A program made the translations under genes and the position numbers. From Clostridia bacterium (GTDB taxonomy: Bacteria; Bacillota; Clostridia; UMGS1810), in NCBI GenBank assembly GCA_017416845.1, contig JAFQBA010000075.1:1-54255 (forward strand): a stretch of 54,255 nucleotides of DNA. Reading direction: 5' to 3'. This document shows, piece by piece, positions 9,701-18,982 of the stretch (position 1 is the stretch's first letter; each line of letters begins with the position of its first letter). The notes beneath the pieces are model-generated. The model saw nothing but the letters and a program-made list of their open reading frames with translations. It ran no database searches and was not told where the DNA came from.

Positions 9701-10533
9701 TAGGCTTCCCCAAGATATACACCGTCTGCAAAAACAAGAAGCTGATTTCTTGTGTAATCAAAGGTTATGCTCACATCGTGCCAGACATCAGGTGCAAGAT
9801 AACTCACATATTTGCCGTCAATATATGCATTCCCTTCAGAATCTACCTTTATAACGTTGATACTGCTTGAAGGTGCTTCCATTTTCAGAAAAATATTGGC
9901 ACAGGCGTCGGACGAGTTACAAAAGGAAACATCAATTGTACTGACGGTGTTGGAGTTGAAAACATTGCTTCTTTGAAGATAGACATTATAGCCTTCACCG
10001 TTTGGATAGATGTTTGAATCACCCATACCATCGATAACATATGATATATCTTTTTCGCCTTTACCGTTGAAATCGGTGATAAGTCTTTCCTTTGCGGAAG
10101 TACCGTCATCATATCTCTGATAATATTTTGCGGCATCAAAGCACGAAAAATCTTCACTTACAATATTTTCAGAATTTGTCTTAATTGGCAGGTAAACAGC
10201 ATCGGAGCTTGAGTTATAAAGCTTTATGTAGCCATCTGATACTCTTGAAACCTTTGCTTTCTGTTTAGATGAGTCAACATATTCAATATTTGAATATACA
10301 CTTGACGAAAGCGATTCCACAAGATTATCCGACGAGACATAATAGGCTTGCTGAAAGGCTGAGATATGCGAATAAACATATATGCAATCATCACCAAGAG
10401 CAATTCTTCCCGCCCGGTTATCCGTGGCATTAACAGAAAGTCCATAATCTGTTGCCGCTCCCAAAACGGGAGCAGGCAACATGGATATGCCGATCAGCAT
10501 AACCAAAATTATGCTTAATAATTTATTTCTCAT
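6751..10533 (-). CDS. Exported heparinase II/III-like polysaccharide lyase (1260 aa)
   Basis: Likely a secreted uronic-acid polysaccharide lyase. Order of parts: signal peptide (about 1-26); unknown region; LamG-like module (about 180-330; DVWHDVSITFD, YDDFCVYGG); beta module (about 400-490; LAVYKNNELKS ... ARVFLWNS) shared with the LamG proteins; a copper-amine-oxidase-like N-terminal fold (about 510-610; RSGLLTAYGEK); an all-alpha lyase barrel (about 655-930; GQHPRIYI, NFPDWNPGHALDTGEM, ESNWGAVVNGG, WYEGPGYWEY); and a heparinase II/III C-terminal beta domain (about 990-1240; GGGHDHLDSGGFVFD, WVTDLGQGNY). The His/Asn/Tyr-rich motifs are those of the PL12/PL21-type superfamily. It starts 13 bases after the stop of the paralogous 1406-aa lyase, with only a weak RBS (GGAAC), suggesting translational coupling. 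The exact substrate (heparan, other GAG, alginate-like or plant uronan) is not decidable here. Confidence 0.85.
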   Translation of the reverse strand: MRNKLLSIILVMLIGISMLPAPVLGAATDYGLSVNATDNRAGRIALGDDCIYVYSHISAFQQAYYVSSDNLVESLSSSVYSNIEYVDSSKQKAKVSRVSDGYIKLYNSSSDAVYLPIKTNSENIVSEDFSCFDAAKYYQRYDDGTSAKERLITDFNGKGEKDISYVIDGMGDSNIYPNGEGYNVYLQRSNVFNSNTVSTIDVSFCNSSDACANIFLKMEAPSSSINVIKVDSEGNAYIDGKYVSYLAPDVWHDVSITFDYTRNQLLVFADGVYLGEAYRQVSGKKLDYMKFEMQGDKDSDGNPVPAYGEIAYDDFCVYGGYPRNIDNLYPKLSSDDYCIDNENRIIYGAIGDSKDDVLNVIKCGSNGSVSLDDSCVDTSSVAKVSLTDSYGRVLSANYTFSDDTYISPVQVVNRGETTVDDIVARITAVSGKSDTDSEAIMALAVYKNNELKSINLQKADINSKTDFEANVILDREENESARVFLWNSTLKPIYESDISESSLPITVFESDYEYEELMSDYIAIHSRSGLLTAYGEKTLLANKPYTEDDVLYIPPKEVSDILGISCSVSSSVVTVNGKSLRLDPAKSKNGIAYMSAKTYFEIFLSLVTTDFTSATNSGIIIAGSDKFVLPAFINAQKLNNYLFNLRPSKNDIKEMYKSSLLKGQHPRIYIDSADLLRIKNEIETNPYKKSWGSTIIAAANWDITRPIVSYVIDDGGRLLGVSRKVLQYMHTLGMAYLLTGEQKYVDRAFLHLEAAANFPDWNPGHALDTGEMCAAFAVGYDWMYDAFTPAQRKVIEEGFYKNGICAANNLYEGVSGRVGAVYAESNWGAVVNGGIATGAMAFLDVYPENCSAILSNAVRGFDYLLWRFAPAGGWYEGPGYWEYTIKYTSKMLSNTKRILGTDFAFPLCEGFDKTVEYALSMQSSNGIFAYGDCMNGKYLVPEIFWMSDCLSKPEYTSSLLTLSEGSMNDYEDLALALCWYDVSLQNDTMFMSNDYWVKGEDVVSMRSGWNSNDTFFAATAGTNGGGHDHLDSGGFVFDTSGVRWVTDLGQGNYNNSRYSYWDAGEDGDRWKIFHLRAEAHSTVVINPTTAPDQKLGSYTEITRFESGDNTSILTLDMSEALIDNASSATRAFALTDSKNSLVIRDEITLSDKTSSNEVYWLMMTGADVELKENGAVLTKDGKTLYLNFSSDVEAEISVAPALSFDTTGVIDYGGSKPTTKRITIKMTSNDKANITVTLSETPGTELLDSYNKSIGLWVAM

Positions 10534-10546
10534 GATAATGTTCCAA

Positions 10547-13500
10547 TCAATTATTTCTTGTTACAACAACCTCGGTTACCGAGTTCCACTGTGATGAAGA
10601 AGATGAGGTGTTGCCGTTAAATGTAAGCTTAATATAGCGAGCCTTTTTACCGCCCAGTGAGAAGAACTCATGTTCAAGGGTTTTTCCCGAGGAGAGTCCT
10701 GTGAATACTGTATCATATACGGAACCGTCGGCAGAAAGTGCGATTTCCATACGGGTGCTTCGTACATCACCGCTTGCAAATGCAATTGCAAGGTTATCTA
10801 CAGTCTGAACCGATGCAAGGTCAAGAGTGAGAGTGCATCCGGCACCGTCGGCTGACCAACGTGTGCTAAGGTCATTATCAAGAACGTTGATCGCCCTGTT
10901 TGCTTCCTGAGGCTCGGCACTTGCAACAACAGAAGTAATGGGAATTGAAGTCATTCCGTCAAACTGCTTGGGAGCAGGAATTGAATGGAACACCAGGCTG
11001 TAGCGATTGGTATTTCGTGAATCGTTTTTGTCGGTAACATCAATGAATGTGATGTCATTAAGGCTACCGCCTTTTGTTACTTTCACATCGTAAACATCAC
11101 TTGATGCAGTTATTTCGGGAACCGAAGTAAGGGTGCCTTCAAGATAGTAGTAGTCAACGGTGTTTGAAGCAACAGCAACATTATCGCTACCTACGTTAAT
11201 TGATTCGAGCTTTGGTTTAGCAGGAATTTCGCCGTCTTCAATTGTCCATGTGTCAATTGGTTTATCCCAGTCGGAAACCGAAGTGAGACCGCCGCCATAG
11301 GGGGTGAGTTTAACTGTGATATTAACTTCACCACCGGCATTGGCATGAATCATAATACGGTTAACAGTTTCGTTGTCTTTATCTTCAACATGACGGGGAC
11401 TGTCGGGCAAATAGGTTGCACGTTCAACAGAAATTTTCGCATCAACATTTGAAGTGAATTCAAGCTGAAGTCTTCTTCCGTCCTGAGTGAGAATAGCTTT
11501 GTTTCCGTCAATTGCAACATTTGCGCCGGTAAGCATGAACCAGTAGATGTCACTGCCTGCATCGACGTTTACTTCATCCCTTATTACAAGAGATGTACGG
11601 TTGTCACAGAATGCAAATCCACGTTTACCCGATTTTACACCTTTAATGAAGAGATCGGTTGTGTCAATAACTGTGATTGTACCTTTAGGCTTGGATTCAA
11701 GCTTGGTGAAGGGAGCATTGGAATCTACAACGTGGTCTTCAACAGAGCCCTTCTGATTGATTACGATTGTGTTATGAGCTTCTGCTCTCATGCGGTACAT
11801 CTTCCACTTGTCACTTCCGGGATTTTCATCCCAGTAGTTAGCCGCATTATAGTTACCCATACCAATATCTCTTGCCCAACGAACACCCATAGAGTCAAAG
11901 ACAAAGCTTGCACCGTCAAGGTGGAGGTGATCGGTGTGGGTGGGACCTGCATGAACACCGACAAAGGTTTGTTCATCGCCTTCCCATGTATCTCTCATAA
12001 CTCTTACATATGCATCTGCATAGTATTTATCAAGGTCAAGAGTTGATTCTTCAATATTGAAATCAGATTCTTTCCAGAGAAGTGCAAGAGCATAGTCTTC
12101 ACCATTGGACAGCATTGCATTTTTAATTGTTATAGATGCGGCTGCATCGGCATTGTAGCGATGAGCAAGCCATATCATTTCGGAATTATATACCTTTGTA
12201 CCTTCACCGCCGTCACCGTAGTTATAGATACCAAAGGGTGACTGTTGCTGAAGCTCGGCTTCTGCGGCATACTGGAGACCTTCGGCTGAATCAAGACCGA
12301 GGGTTGTGCCAAATACGGTGTCGAGACCATCGAGCATTTTAACGGTGTACTGATAGGTAAGATCCCAATAACCGGGGCCTTCGTACCATGAACCGTAGGG
12401 AGCAAAACGCCACATAAGGTTGGAAATTGCTTTTACTGTGCCGCCCAGTACGCGAGTTGCAATTTCGGGATATACATCCATAACCGCAAGACAAGCTATT
12501 GACATACCGCCGGCTGTTACGTTAACCCAGTTGGAATCACCGATACAAAGGGTTGACATCTGACCTTTGGCTGTTTCATAGAGAATGTTTGCATCATAGA
12601 GGCAGTTGTTGTAGATACCCTTTTCAATAAACTGTCTCTGTTCGGGAGTGAATGCATGATACATCCAGTCGTAGGCTACTGCCACACCGGGTGCCATTTC
12701 ACCAACGTCGAGAGCGTGGGCAGGGTGCCAGTCGGGGAATGCACAAACTGCTTCGAGTTCTTTCCATGCACGGTCAACATATTTCTGTTCACCGGTAAGC
12801 TGATATGCCATGCTGAGGGCATAGAGTTTCTTTTCAACTTCACGGCTTACAGAAAGAAGTCTTGAGCCGTCACGAAGTTCATAGAATACAACTGCCTGAT
12901 TAATAATGTTGTTTGCTTCGCCAATAACCGCCGATGACCAAAGCTGCTTGTAGGGGTCTGTTTTGATTTCTTCGCGAAGTCTCGCAAAATCTTCGGCATT
13001 GGCATGGATTCTGGGATGCTGTCCCTTCATGGGAGAAGCATTGTAGATATTTGTTATAACTTCATCGGTCGGATGGAGAAGCCAGAGGAAGTCATTAAGT
13101 TGCTGAAGCTCCTCTTCATTTGTGGGAGCATTATATTTGGATTTTCCTGCAATAATCATACCTTCGTTGAGACAGGTTTTGTCGGTGTAAATCTGAAGAC
13201 CGAGACCTTCGGTGAAATATTTTTCAGCAGGAACATATTTTTCGGTGTAGGGATTTTCAACTCCGAGCTTTTCGGAAAGCTCAGCAGCATTTACCATTTT
13301 TACACCGTTTTCATCGTGGGGAGTATCCATGAGGATGTCCTTCTCCCCTCCTACACAAACAACACCGCTACGTGTGTGGAGAGTGTAGTAATCTTTGAGC
13401 TTTCTTCTGAGAGCATTGTTATTATCAAAAACTGTTCTGTTTGTCAGTTTTATTACCTTTTCTACATTTCCAAGGTTTTCGACGGGTTCTTTGCCGTCAT

Positions 13501-14767
13501 AAACGTGGATGTCGTCAAGCATAAAGTCGTAGTTTGTTGCTGCAAGGTCAACAGTTCCGCCTGCATTATATTTTGACATATGGAAACGCATATGAATACC
13601 TTTTGTGCCTTTGGCATATGACTTAAGATCTTTGGTGGATACGTGTTCTCCTTCAAAGTAATGATGCATCTTACGATCATAGTAATCGATAACAATCGAC
13701 ACTTTATACCAATTGCCGAGCTGAAGCGTTCTCACAGCTTCACCCATGTACATGAGTCTGCCGGGTGCAAGGTATGCCAGCATACAGCCCTCATCATTTT
13801 CGTCTTCGAGACCAAGATTGAAAAATGCTGTATCACTTAAGGGTTTTACTCTGAATTCATACACTATGTAGTCTGATTCCGAGCCAAGGTTAAACGCATT
13901 GATGTGGGGGTCGCCGGTGTCATACACCTGACGAACATGAATTGCGTGATTGCCGTCTTCTTCTTCCTCCACTTCAATATAGTGATTTCCGCCACGGGAA
14001 ACGGAAAGTGTGTGGGGAATTTCGAAGTCGGATTTATGCATAACCGCACTTCCGACAACAGGTTCGAAACTGATTGTTTCTTCGCTGATCGGATCCGAGG
14101 CATCTTCAATATATTCATCCACAGGATAGCTCTTTAAAGGCTCGGAGCCTTCGAACATATTGATGTTGTCAAGAAGAATTGCGGATTTTTCGGTATGCTG
14201 AAATTCAAACACAACCTGAGCAACAGAAGTTACTTTGTTTGATGTTATTTTATCAGCCGGAATAACACATTTGCCATTAAAATAGTACTTTATTGCACCT
14301 GTTGAAGGATTGAACACAATTGCTACATTTGAAACACTGCCTTCATTAAATCCTCCTATGTGGCGTCCGTTATGTGTTTTAAGACGTTTGGTAGCTTCAA
14401 AGTTCAGAAGATTCTGTTTGTTTGAACCGGAATCTTTAATGTAGAGCGAACCTGACACACCATCAATCTTGGAGTGAACATCAAAAGAAAAAACAAATTC
14501 ATTTGATGTTTTTATATCATAAGTAAGTGTACTTGTACTTTTTTCTCCGCTGAGTACAACACCCTTGTCGCCGGGTCTGTACTCATCAATCCAGCTTAGC
14601 TTTGCATTTACTGCAACATCTTCGGGAGTTGTGTATGTAACCTGACTGTTAAAGCTCGAATTTATGAGCATGTTAACATCAAGGTATGACAGTGCCGCAA
14701 AAGATGTGAGGGGCATAAGGGAGACACAAAGCAATGTGCAAAGAACTTTAACTATTATTTTTTTCAT
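10547..14767 (-). CDS. Exported heparinase II/III-like polysaccharide lyase with discoidin tail (1406 aa)
   Basis: A larger paralogue of the following gene. Signal peptide about 1-24; two LamG-like modules (about 30-210 and 240-425; LGNWYKVSIVIDYYD, LDDIHVYDG); copper-amine-oxidase-like fold (about 445-540; HTRSGVVCVGGEKD); all-alpha lyase barrel (about 585-860; GQHPRIHA, FPDWHPAHALDVGEMA, DSNWVNVTAGG, WYEGPGYWDLTY); heparinase II/III beta domain (about 925-1190; THTDHLHLDGASFVFD, WARDIGMGNY). After a short linker comes a C-terminal F5/8 type C (discoidin, CBM32-like) domain (about 1265-1406; VLDNDLSTRWSADGAG). RBS AAGGAGGGG precedes ATG at 14767. The extra modules suggest a second binding specificity or tighter wall/substrate attachment than its sister. 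Lyase assignment is by family motifs; substrate is inferred only as a uronate polymer. Confidence 0.87.
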   Translation of the reverse strand: MKKIIVKVLCTLLCVSLMPLTSFAALSYLDVNMLINSSFNSQVTYTTPEDVAVNAKLSWIDEYRPGDKGVVLSGEKSTSTLTYDIKTSNEFVFSFDVHSKIDGVSGSLYIKDSGSNKQNLLNFEATKRLKTHNGRHIGGFNEGSVSNVAIVFNPSTGAIKYYFNGKCVIPADKITSNKVTSVAQVVFEFQHTEKSAILLDNINMFEGSEPLKSYPVDEYIEDASDPISEETISFEPVVGSAVMHKSDFEIPHTLSVSRGGNHYIEVEEEEDGNHAIHVRQVYDTGDPHINAFNLGSESDYIVYEFRVKPLSDTAFFNLGLEDENDEGCMLAYLAPGRLMYMGEAVRTLQLGNWYKVSIVIDYYDRKMHHYFEGEHVSTKDLKSYAKGTKGIHMRFHMSKYNAGGTVDLAATNYDFMLDDIHVYDGKEPVENLGNVEKVIKLTNRTVFDNNNALRRKLKDYYTLHTRSGVVCVGGEKDILMDTPHDENGVKMVNAAELSEKLGVENPYTEKYVPAEKYFTEGLGLQIYTDKTCLNEGMIIAGKSKYNAPTNEEELQQLNDFLWLLHPTDEVITNIYNASPMKGQHPRIHANAEDFARLREEIKTDPYKQLWSSAVIGEANNIINQAVVFYELRDGSRLLSVSREVEKKLYALSMAYQLTGEQKYVDRAWKELEAVCAFPDWHPAHALDVGEMAPGVAVAYDWMYHAFTPEQRQFIEKGIYNNCLYDANILYETAKGQMSTLCIGDSNWVNVTAGGMSIACLAVMDVYPEIATRVLGGTVKAISNLMWRFAPYGSWYEGPGYWDLTYQYTVKMLDGLDTVFGTTLGLDSAEGLQYAAEAELQQQSPFGIYNYGDGGEGTKVYNSEMIWLAHRYNADAAASITIKNAMLSNGEDYALALLWKESDFNIEESTLDLDKYYADAYVRVMRDTWEGDEQTFVGVHAGPTHTDHLHLDGASFVFDSMGVRWARDIGMGNYNAANYWDENPGSDKWKMYRMRAEAHNTIVINQKGSVEDHVVDSNAPFTKLESKPKGTITVIDTTDLFIKGVKSGKRGFAFCDNRTSLVIRDEVNVDAGSDIYWFMLTGANVAIDGNKAILTQDGRRLQLEFTSNVDAKISVERATYLPDSPRHVEDKDNETVNRIMIHANAGGEVNITVKLTPYGGGLTSVSDWDKPIDTWTIEDGEIPAKPKLESINVGSDNVAVASNTVDYYYLEGTLTSVPEITASSDVYDVKVTKGGSLNDITFIDVTDKNDSRNTNRYSLVFHSIPAPKQFDGMTSIPITSVVASAEPQEANRAINVLDNDLSTRWSADGAGCTLTLDLASVQTVDNLAIAFASGDVRSTRMEIALSADGSVYDTVFTGLSSGKTLEHEFFSLGGKKARYIKLTFNGNTSSSSSQWNSVTEVVVTRNN

Positions 14768-14782
14768 TAACTTCCCCTCCTT

Positions 14783-17401
14783 TTATCGATAGACAACGCA
14801 CATCTGCATGTCAAATTCTTCGGTAATAACCATAACTCTTGTGCATTCATCCCCTGTCTGGAGATAGCTTTCCAAATCGTGAACCGAGCCGTTTGTTATT
14901 TCTCCGCTTTCGGAATCATAAATCATAACAGTTGAAGGAATCTGGAATGCATATTTCTGATGATCGATGTCAAGAGTTCCGTCGTCTTTGGCACGAACCA
15001 TGGTCATTATACCGTTACCGATTGAATATACACCGCCATAGTAATAACACAGATACATCTGGTTGGTGTTTTTGTGAAGAAGCTTGCCTTCACTGAAATC
15101 ATAGTCAACTGCAAGAGCTGTAAGATATCCGAGATTGTCTTTTTCATATCTGATGCAGTCGCCCGCTGAAATAAGCATATTGCCCTGTTCATCCATCACA
15201 TACTTATTTATGAGATCTTCATCATAAACATATATGTCATTGTATGAATTTCTGCTGAACACAACAATTTTGTAACATTCGTTCATTTCGGTGTCAAGAG
15301 CCTTGGTTACCGAATGAACAATTCCGAGAGGAGATTCATCGTTAACTGTATCATCTGCCGCAGTGCTTAAAACAAGAGCACCGGTACCAAGATATTCATC
15401 TACATTATAAACGGTGGCTTTATTGCGGATAAACTGCTTGGTAGATTTAAGCCAGTTTAAATCACGTACCGCAAATCTCTTATCCTCGGCAATATCCGTG
15501 TTTGGATTTACCTGAATAATATAGGTATCATTTTTAATTGCATACCAGGGATGCACAATACCCGTTGTACTTTCAATCCAGATACCATCATGAACGAGAT
15601 CTTCTGATCTTTCGGGGTATTTATATTTTTTAAGATTATCTTCAAATTTGTCGGATGATGAATCTATGTATCCTTCTTCATCACAAACAGTATCTATGAG
15701 GGTCAGAAGTCCGTCGGATGTGAGCTTATATCTGAAAAGCTGTTCGTCAAGCTTTTTGTTGCCCTGAGAATCAAAAAATACCGAAAGGATGTCATCGGGT
15801 TTAGTGTAAACAGTACCATTGCATGTGAGTTTATCGTTAACATCGGTTATCACAATTGCACCTTTATTGTCAACAAACTTAACCTTAATGGTGGAGTCGA
15901 GACCCGATCCCTGTTTTGCATTAAGATAGTAGCCAAAAAGAATCTTGTCTCTTTCGGGTTCGCTTGATGAGTGAACAATGCCGTCTGACGAAAGATTAAC
16001 CGTTATCTCAGAACCCGATTTGATTTTAGGAAGATAGTTCTTTTTGAAATACTCGCTGTATGGATAGCTTACATCATTGATTTCAATGGCATCTGTGCCT
16101 ACTTTAAAGCCTGTAACCGTTCCGTTTACGGTTGCGTTTTCAATAACAACTGTAACCAAAAGCTTGTCGGAGGATTCATAAACACTTAGAAGTGAATTTT
16201 CCGTAATGTCTCCAAGAGTTTTTTCAACTCCGTTGTCATATACAAAATACACACAATCGTCGCCGGAAAGGTCAACTCTTTTTTCGGTATTCTTGTCATT
16301 TATGTAGCCTTCAACAGCATTAACACCAGAAACGACAACTGTTCTGTATTCATTTGCTTCGCAAACTTCGTAGGTATTATCACCGTCATTGTCGGTGAAT
16401 ACAAAATGTCCGTTTTTACCCGAAAAATCGGAAATTTTTGCTTTGCCGTCCGACTTACCGTTGTAGATAACTGCAGGAACATCCTCCACACGAAGTCTGT
16501 TTTCTTTGTTATCGACATCATAATAAACTGTATTTCCTTCAACTTCTGTCAAATCGGAAAATGCTACAGTCTTTATTCTATTGTCATAAGGAACCACAAC
16601 AGCCAGTTCGTCTTTGTCTTTGTATGCATAAGCTTTTACGTGTTTGCCGATATAGTTTGATTTGCCCTCAAAACGATATATGGCATCATCAATTGCAATT
16701 TCAGCTTCATCTAGTGCATCTTCGGCCGCATAGAGACCTGTGTGGCAGGTTGCAGTAACAACACCTTCTATTTCATAAAGGTTAAAATAGGTTTCGAGAA
16801 CGGTTGTATATTTACGATATGAAATTTCAGAATCAACAACTCCGTCCATTTCAAGCATTTCTGCCGTGAGAAGATTTTCCACAAAAAGATAGAATGCATC
16901 TTTGGAAATGGTCACCTCGTGAGTTGGGAGACCGTCGGAAAGTTTAGCTTCTCCCGCCATTCTTACATAGCCCGAGGGCCAACCGCCATAGGTTTTTGCA
17001 AGATAATCGTAACCAAGAGCAACAACGCACATTTTAAATGCTTCATTATATGTTATTGCATCATCGGGACGGAAGGATTCTGATTCGGAAATCATTTTAA
17101 GGTCAAGAGCATATTTTAACGCTCCGGTGAGTGTACCTTTAACATCTGTGAAAGGTACCGCTTCTTCAGAAGAGGCACTGTAGCCAAAAAGCTTTGTAAT
17201 AACTTCAACAGCTTCGGCTCTGGTAATCACTCCGTCGTCTGCCTTGTCTTTAGCAGGGTCGTTTATGTTCATTGCTTCAAGAAATTCTGCGCCTATACTT
17301 ACATCTGCTTGAGTGTAGCTGTCGTCAGCAAATGTAACCGGACATGACATAACGAGAGATAATACTATGCTAAAACACAACAATAATGATATTTTTCTCA
17401 T
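14783..17401 (-). CDS. Large exported protein with degenerate SLH-like repeats
   Basis: An 872-aa secreted protein: signal peptide about 1-25 (cleavage near TFA-DD). Three degenerate S-layer-homology-like units follow (about 35-75, 82-130, 140-200; the core ITRAEAVEVITKLFG in the first), then about 650 residues of beta-rich sequence with no family I can name. SLH domains normally bind pyruvylated secondary cell wall polymer, so this protein is probably wall-associated, but the repeats here are weak and TRAE survives only in the first. Start ATG 17401 has RBS AAGGAGG. It sits 11 bases after the SLH protein and 15 bases before the 1406-aa lyase, so it belongs to the same operon and may help anchor or present the lyases. 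Confidence 0.75.
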   Translation of the reverse strand: MRKISLLLCFSIVLSLVMSCPVTFADDSYTQADVSIGAEFLEAMNINDPAKDKADDGVITRAEAVEVITKLFGYSASSEEAVPFTDVKGTLTGALKYALDLKMISESESFRPDDAITYNEAFKMCVVALGYDYLAKTYGGWPSGYVRMAGEAKLSDGLPTHEVTISKDAFYLFVENLLTAEMLEMDGVVDSEISYRKYTTVLETYFNLYEIEGVVTATCHTGLYAAEDALDEAEIAIDDAIYRFEGKSNYIGKHVKAYAYKDKDELAVVVPYDNRIKTVAFSDLTEVEGNTVYYDVDNKENRLRVEDVPAVIYNGKSDGKAKISDFSGKNGHFVFTDNDGDNTYEVCEANEYRTVVVSGVNAVEGYINDKNTEKRVDLSGDDCVYFVYDNGVEKTLGDITENSLLSVYESSDKLLVTVVIENATVNGTVTGFKVGTDAIEINDVSYPYSEYFKKNYLPKIKSGSEITVNLSSDGIVHSSSEPERDKILFGYYLNAKQGSGLDSTIKVKFVDNKGAIVITDVNDKLTCNGTVYTKPDDILSVFFDSQGNKKLDEQLFRYKLTSDGLLTLIDTVCDEEGYIDSSSDKFEDNLKKYKYPERSEDLVHDGIWIESTTGIVHPWYAIKNDTYIIQVNPNTDIAEDKRFAVRDLNWLKSTKQFIRNKATVYNVDEYLGTGALVLSTAADDTVNDESPLGIVHSVTKALDTEMNECYKIVVFSRNSYNDIYVYDEDLINKYVMDEQGNMLISAGDCIRYEKDNLGYLTALAVDYDFSEGKLLHKNTNQMYLCYYYGGVYSIGNGIMTMVRAKDDGTLDIDHQKYAFQIPSTVMIYDSESGEITNGSVHDLESYLQTGDECTRVMVITEEFDMQMCVVYR

Positions 17402-17412
17402 AGTCAGCCTCC

Positions 17413-18867
17413 TTATTTCACATTAAGTGCATTGGTAATCATAACAGCCGCTTCGCCTCGTGTTATGTTTGCAAGAGGGAAAAACATATTGTTACTTCCG
17501 TTGACAACAGCTGATGCACGAAGTTTGGCAACTGCTTCCTTTGCATAATCACTGATGTCTGCATTATCGTCAAAGAGCTTAGCATCTTCTGCCGAGAGCT
17601 TCTGATTGATAAGGCGATAGATAATGCACGCAGCATCCTGACGGGTTATTGTGACATTTGGGTTAAACATACCATCATATCCATTGATTATTCCGGCAGC
17701 TGCAAGGGCATCTGCATAACCGGCAAACCACTCATCCGCCGTAACATCGGCAAAAACTCCGGTCACCTTTGATTCGTAACCAAAAGCAAGAGCTGCTATC
17801 TTTGCAAATTCGGCACGTGTTACTCCGTTATCGGGTTTGAAAGTGCCATCAGGATATCCGGAGATGATGTTCTTAGCCGAAAGATTGGAAACAGCATCTT
17901 TTGCAAAGTGACCGTCAATGTCGGTGTATGATTTTACCGAAGTGTCAGGAACAGGAATAACCGGGACAATCGGTTCAACGGGGTCGGTTGAAGGAAGAAC
18001 AATTGTTGATGAAGTACCGGATGAACCTGATGAAGAACTGCCACCGGATGAATTTGCCTTTTTCTGAGCCTTCAAAACTTTCTTGACTGCATCGTCAAAA
18101 ACCTCGGAAACCGATGCCAAATCTTCAATTTCGTCGATGTTTTTAAACATTTCAACAAAAACTTTTGATTTTTGTTTAACATCTTCATAGTCACCGTCGA
18201 AATCAACACCTAAAATATCGGCATTTTCTTTGACAAGATCTTCTAATTCTCCGTATACTTCGGCATTTTTGATGTTTTCAAGAAGCTTGGCAGCAGATAA
18301 TCCGTCATTAAAGGCTATTCCAAAGGATTCAAATGTGAAGTCGCCGTCTTTGGATTCGATAGCATAATCAAGAGCATCTTTGGCATAGGATACAAAGAGT
18401 TCATCTGACTTATCGATGCCTAAAAGAGTCGCATTATCGTCGATTGTTAAAAGTGCAAAAAGTTCGTCACCTGTTGTACAGCCGTTTATGGAATCTACAA
18501 CCGCAAGAGAAGCAGTGCTTTCGGGATTAACATAGAAAAAATCAAACTGTCTTGCATCAGAAGGTGCATCGATGTACACCGTGTATCTTCCGCTGTTCCA
18601 AGCTGATGAAAGCGTGATATCTTCTTCAAAGAGTCCTTTTGAATCTGTTGAATAAAGATACATAAAAACAGGACGATTGTCAGAATTTACGTTTTCAACA
18701 TCTGCTGAGGCAATTGTAACAGTAAGAAGAGTCTTTTCAGAATACTGCTCGCTGATTTTAAGCGTTTTTTCCTCGCCTGCCAAAATCTGTTCATCTTGCT
18801 GTGCAACTGCAATGACACATGAAAAAACCATTGCAACAGCGCATAAGACTGAAATTAACTTTTTCAT
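17413..18867 (-). CDS. SLH-domain cell-surface protein
   Basis: A 484-aa secreted protein. Signal peptide about 1-22; an N-terminal beta-sandwich-like region (about 30-115) containing GRYTVYIDAP; a mainly helical region (about 120-270); a Ser/Gly then Pro/Val linker (about 272-305); and three canonical SLH repeats at the C terminus (about 310-360, 372-422, 430-484). The SLH motifs are ISGYPDGTFKPDNGVTRAEF, INGYDGMFNPNVTITRQDA and a divergent third with ITRGEAAVMI. SLH repeats anchor proteins to the peptidoglycan-linked wall polymer. RBS AAGGAGTGG precedes ATG 18867. It is the first gene after a clear promoter and heads the exported lyase set, so it may be the wall-anchored scaffold; that role is inference. 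Confidence 0.85.
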   Translation of the reverse strand: MKKLISVLCAVAMVFSCVIAVAQQDEQILAGEEKTLKISEQYSEKTLLTVTIASADVENVNSDNRPVFMYLYSTDSKGLFEEDITLSSAWNSGRYTVYIDAPSDARQFDFFYVNPESTASLAVVDSINGCTTGDELFALLTIDDNATLLGIDKSDELFVSYAKDALDYAIESKDGDFTFESFGIAFNDGLSAAKLLENIKNAEVYGELEDLVKENADILGVDFDGDYEDVKQKSKVFVEMFKNIDEIEDLASVSEVFDDAVKKVLKAQKKANSSGGSSSSGSSGTSSTIVLPSTDPVEPIVPVIPVPDTSVKSYTDIDGHFAKDAVSNLSAKNIISGYPDGTFKPDNGVTRAEFAKIAALAFGYESKVTGVFADVTADEWFAGYADALAAAGIINGYDGMFNPNVTITRQDAACIIYRLINQKLSAEDAKLFDDNADISDYAKEAVAKLRASAVVNGSNNMFFPLANITRGEAAVMITNALNVK

Positions 18868-18900
18868 TTTACCACTCCTTCAATTATTTCATTGTAAATA

Positions 18901-18929
18901 ATTATACAACTATAATGCTTATTTGTCTT
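18901..18929 (-). promoter_or_regulatory. Promoter of the SLH/lyase operon
   Basis: On the minus strand AAGACA (18924-18929), a 17-base spacer and a perfect TATAAT (18901-18906), about 35 bases upstream of the SLH gene start. It is the only convincing promoter I found for the eight exported genes. Confidence 0.65.
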
Positions 18930-18982
18930 GTATTATTCCGTTTGGTTTTTGTACTATTCCACAAAATTTTATAAAAATCATT

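Noticed and set aside
13004..13576. 190-aa open frame on the plus strand inside the 1406-aa lyase gene
   Set aside because: No RBS, composition (many Cys, Phe, Ile and Val runs) typical of an antisense reading of a real gene, and the minus-strand frame has clear lyase domains.
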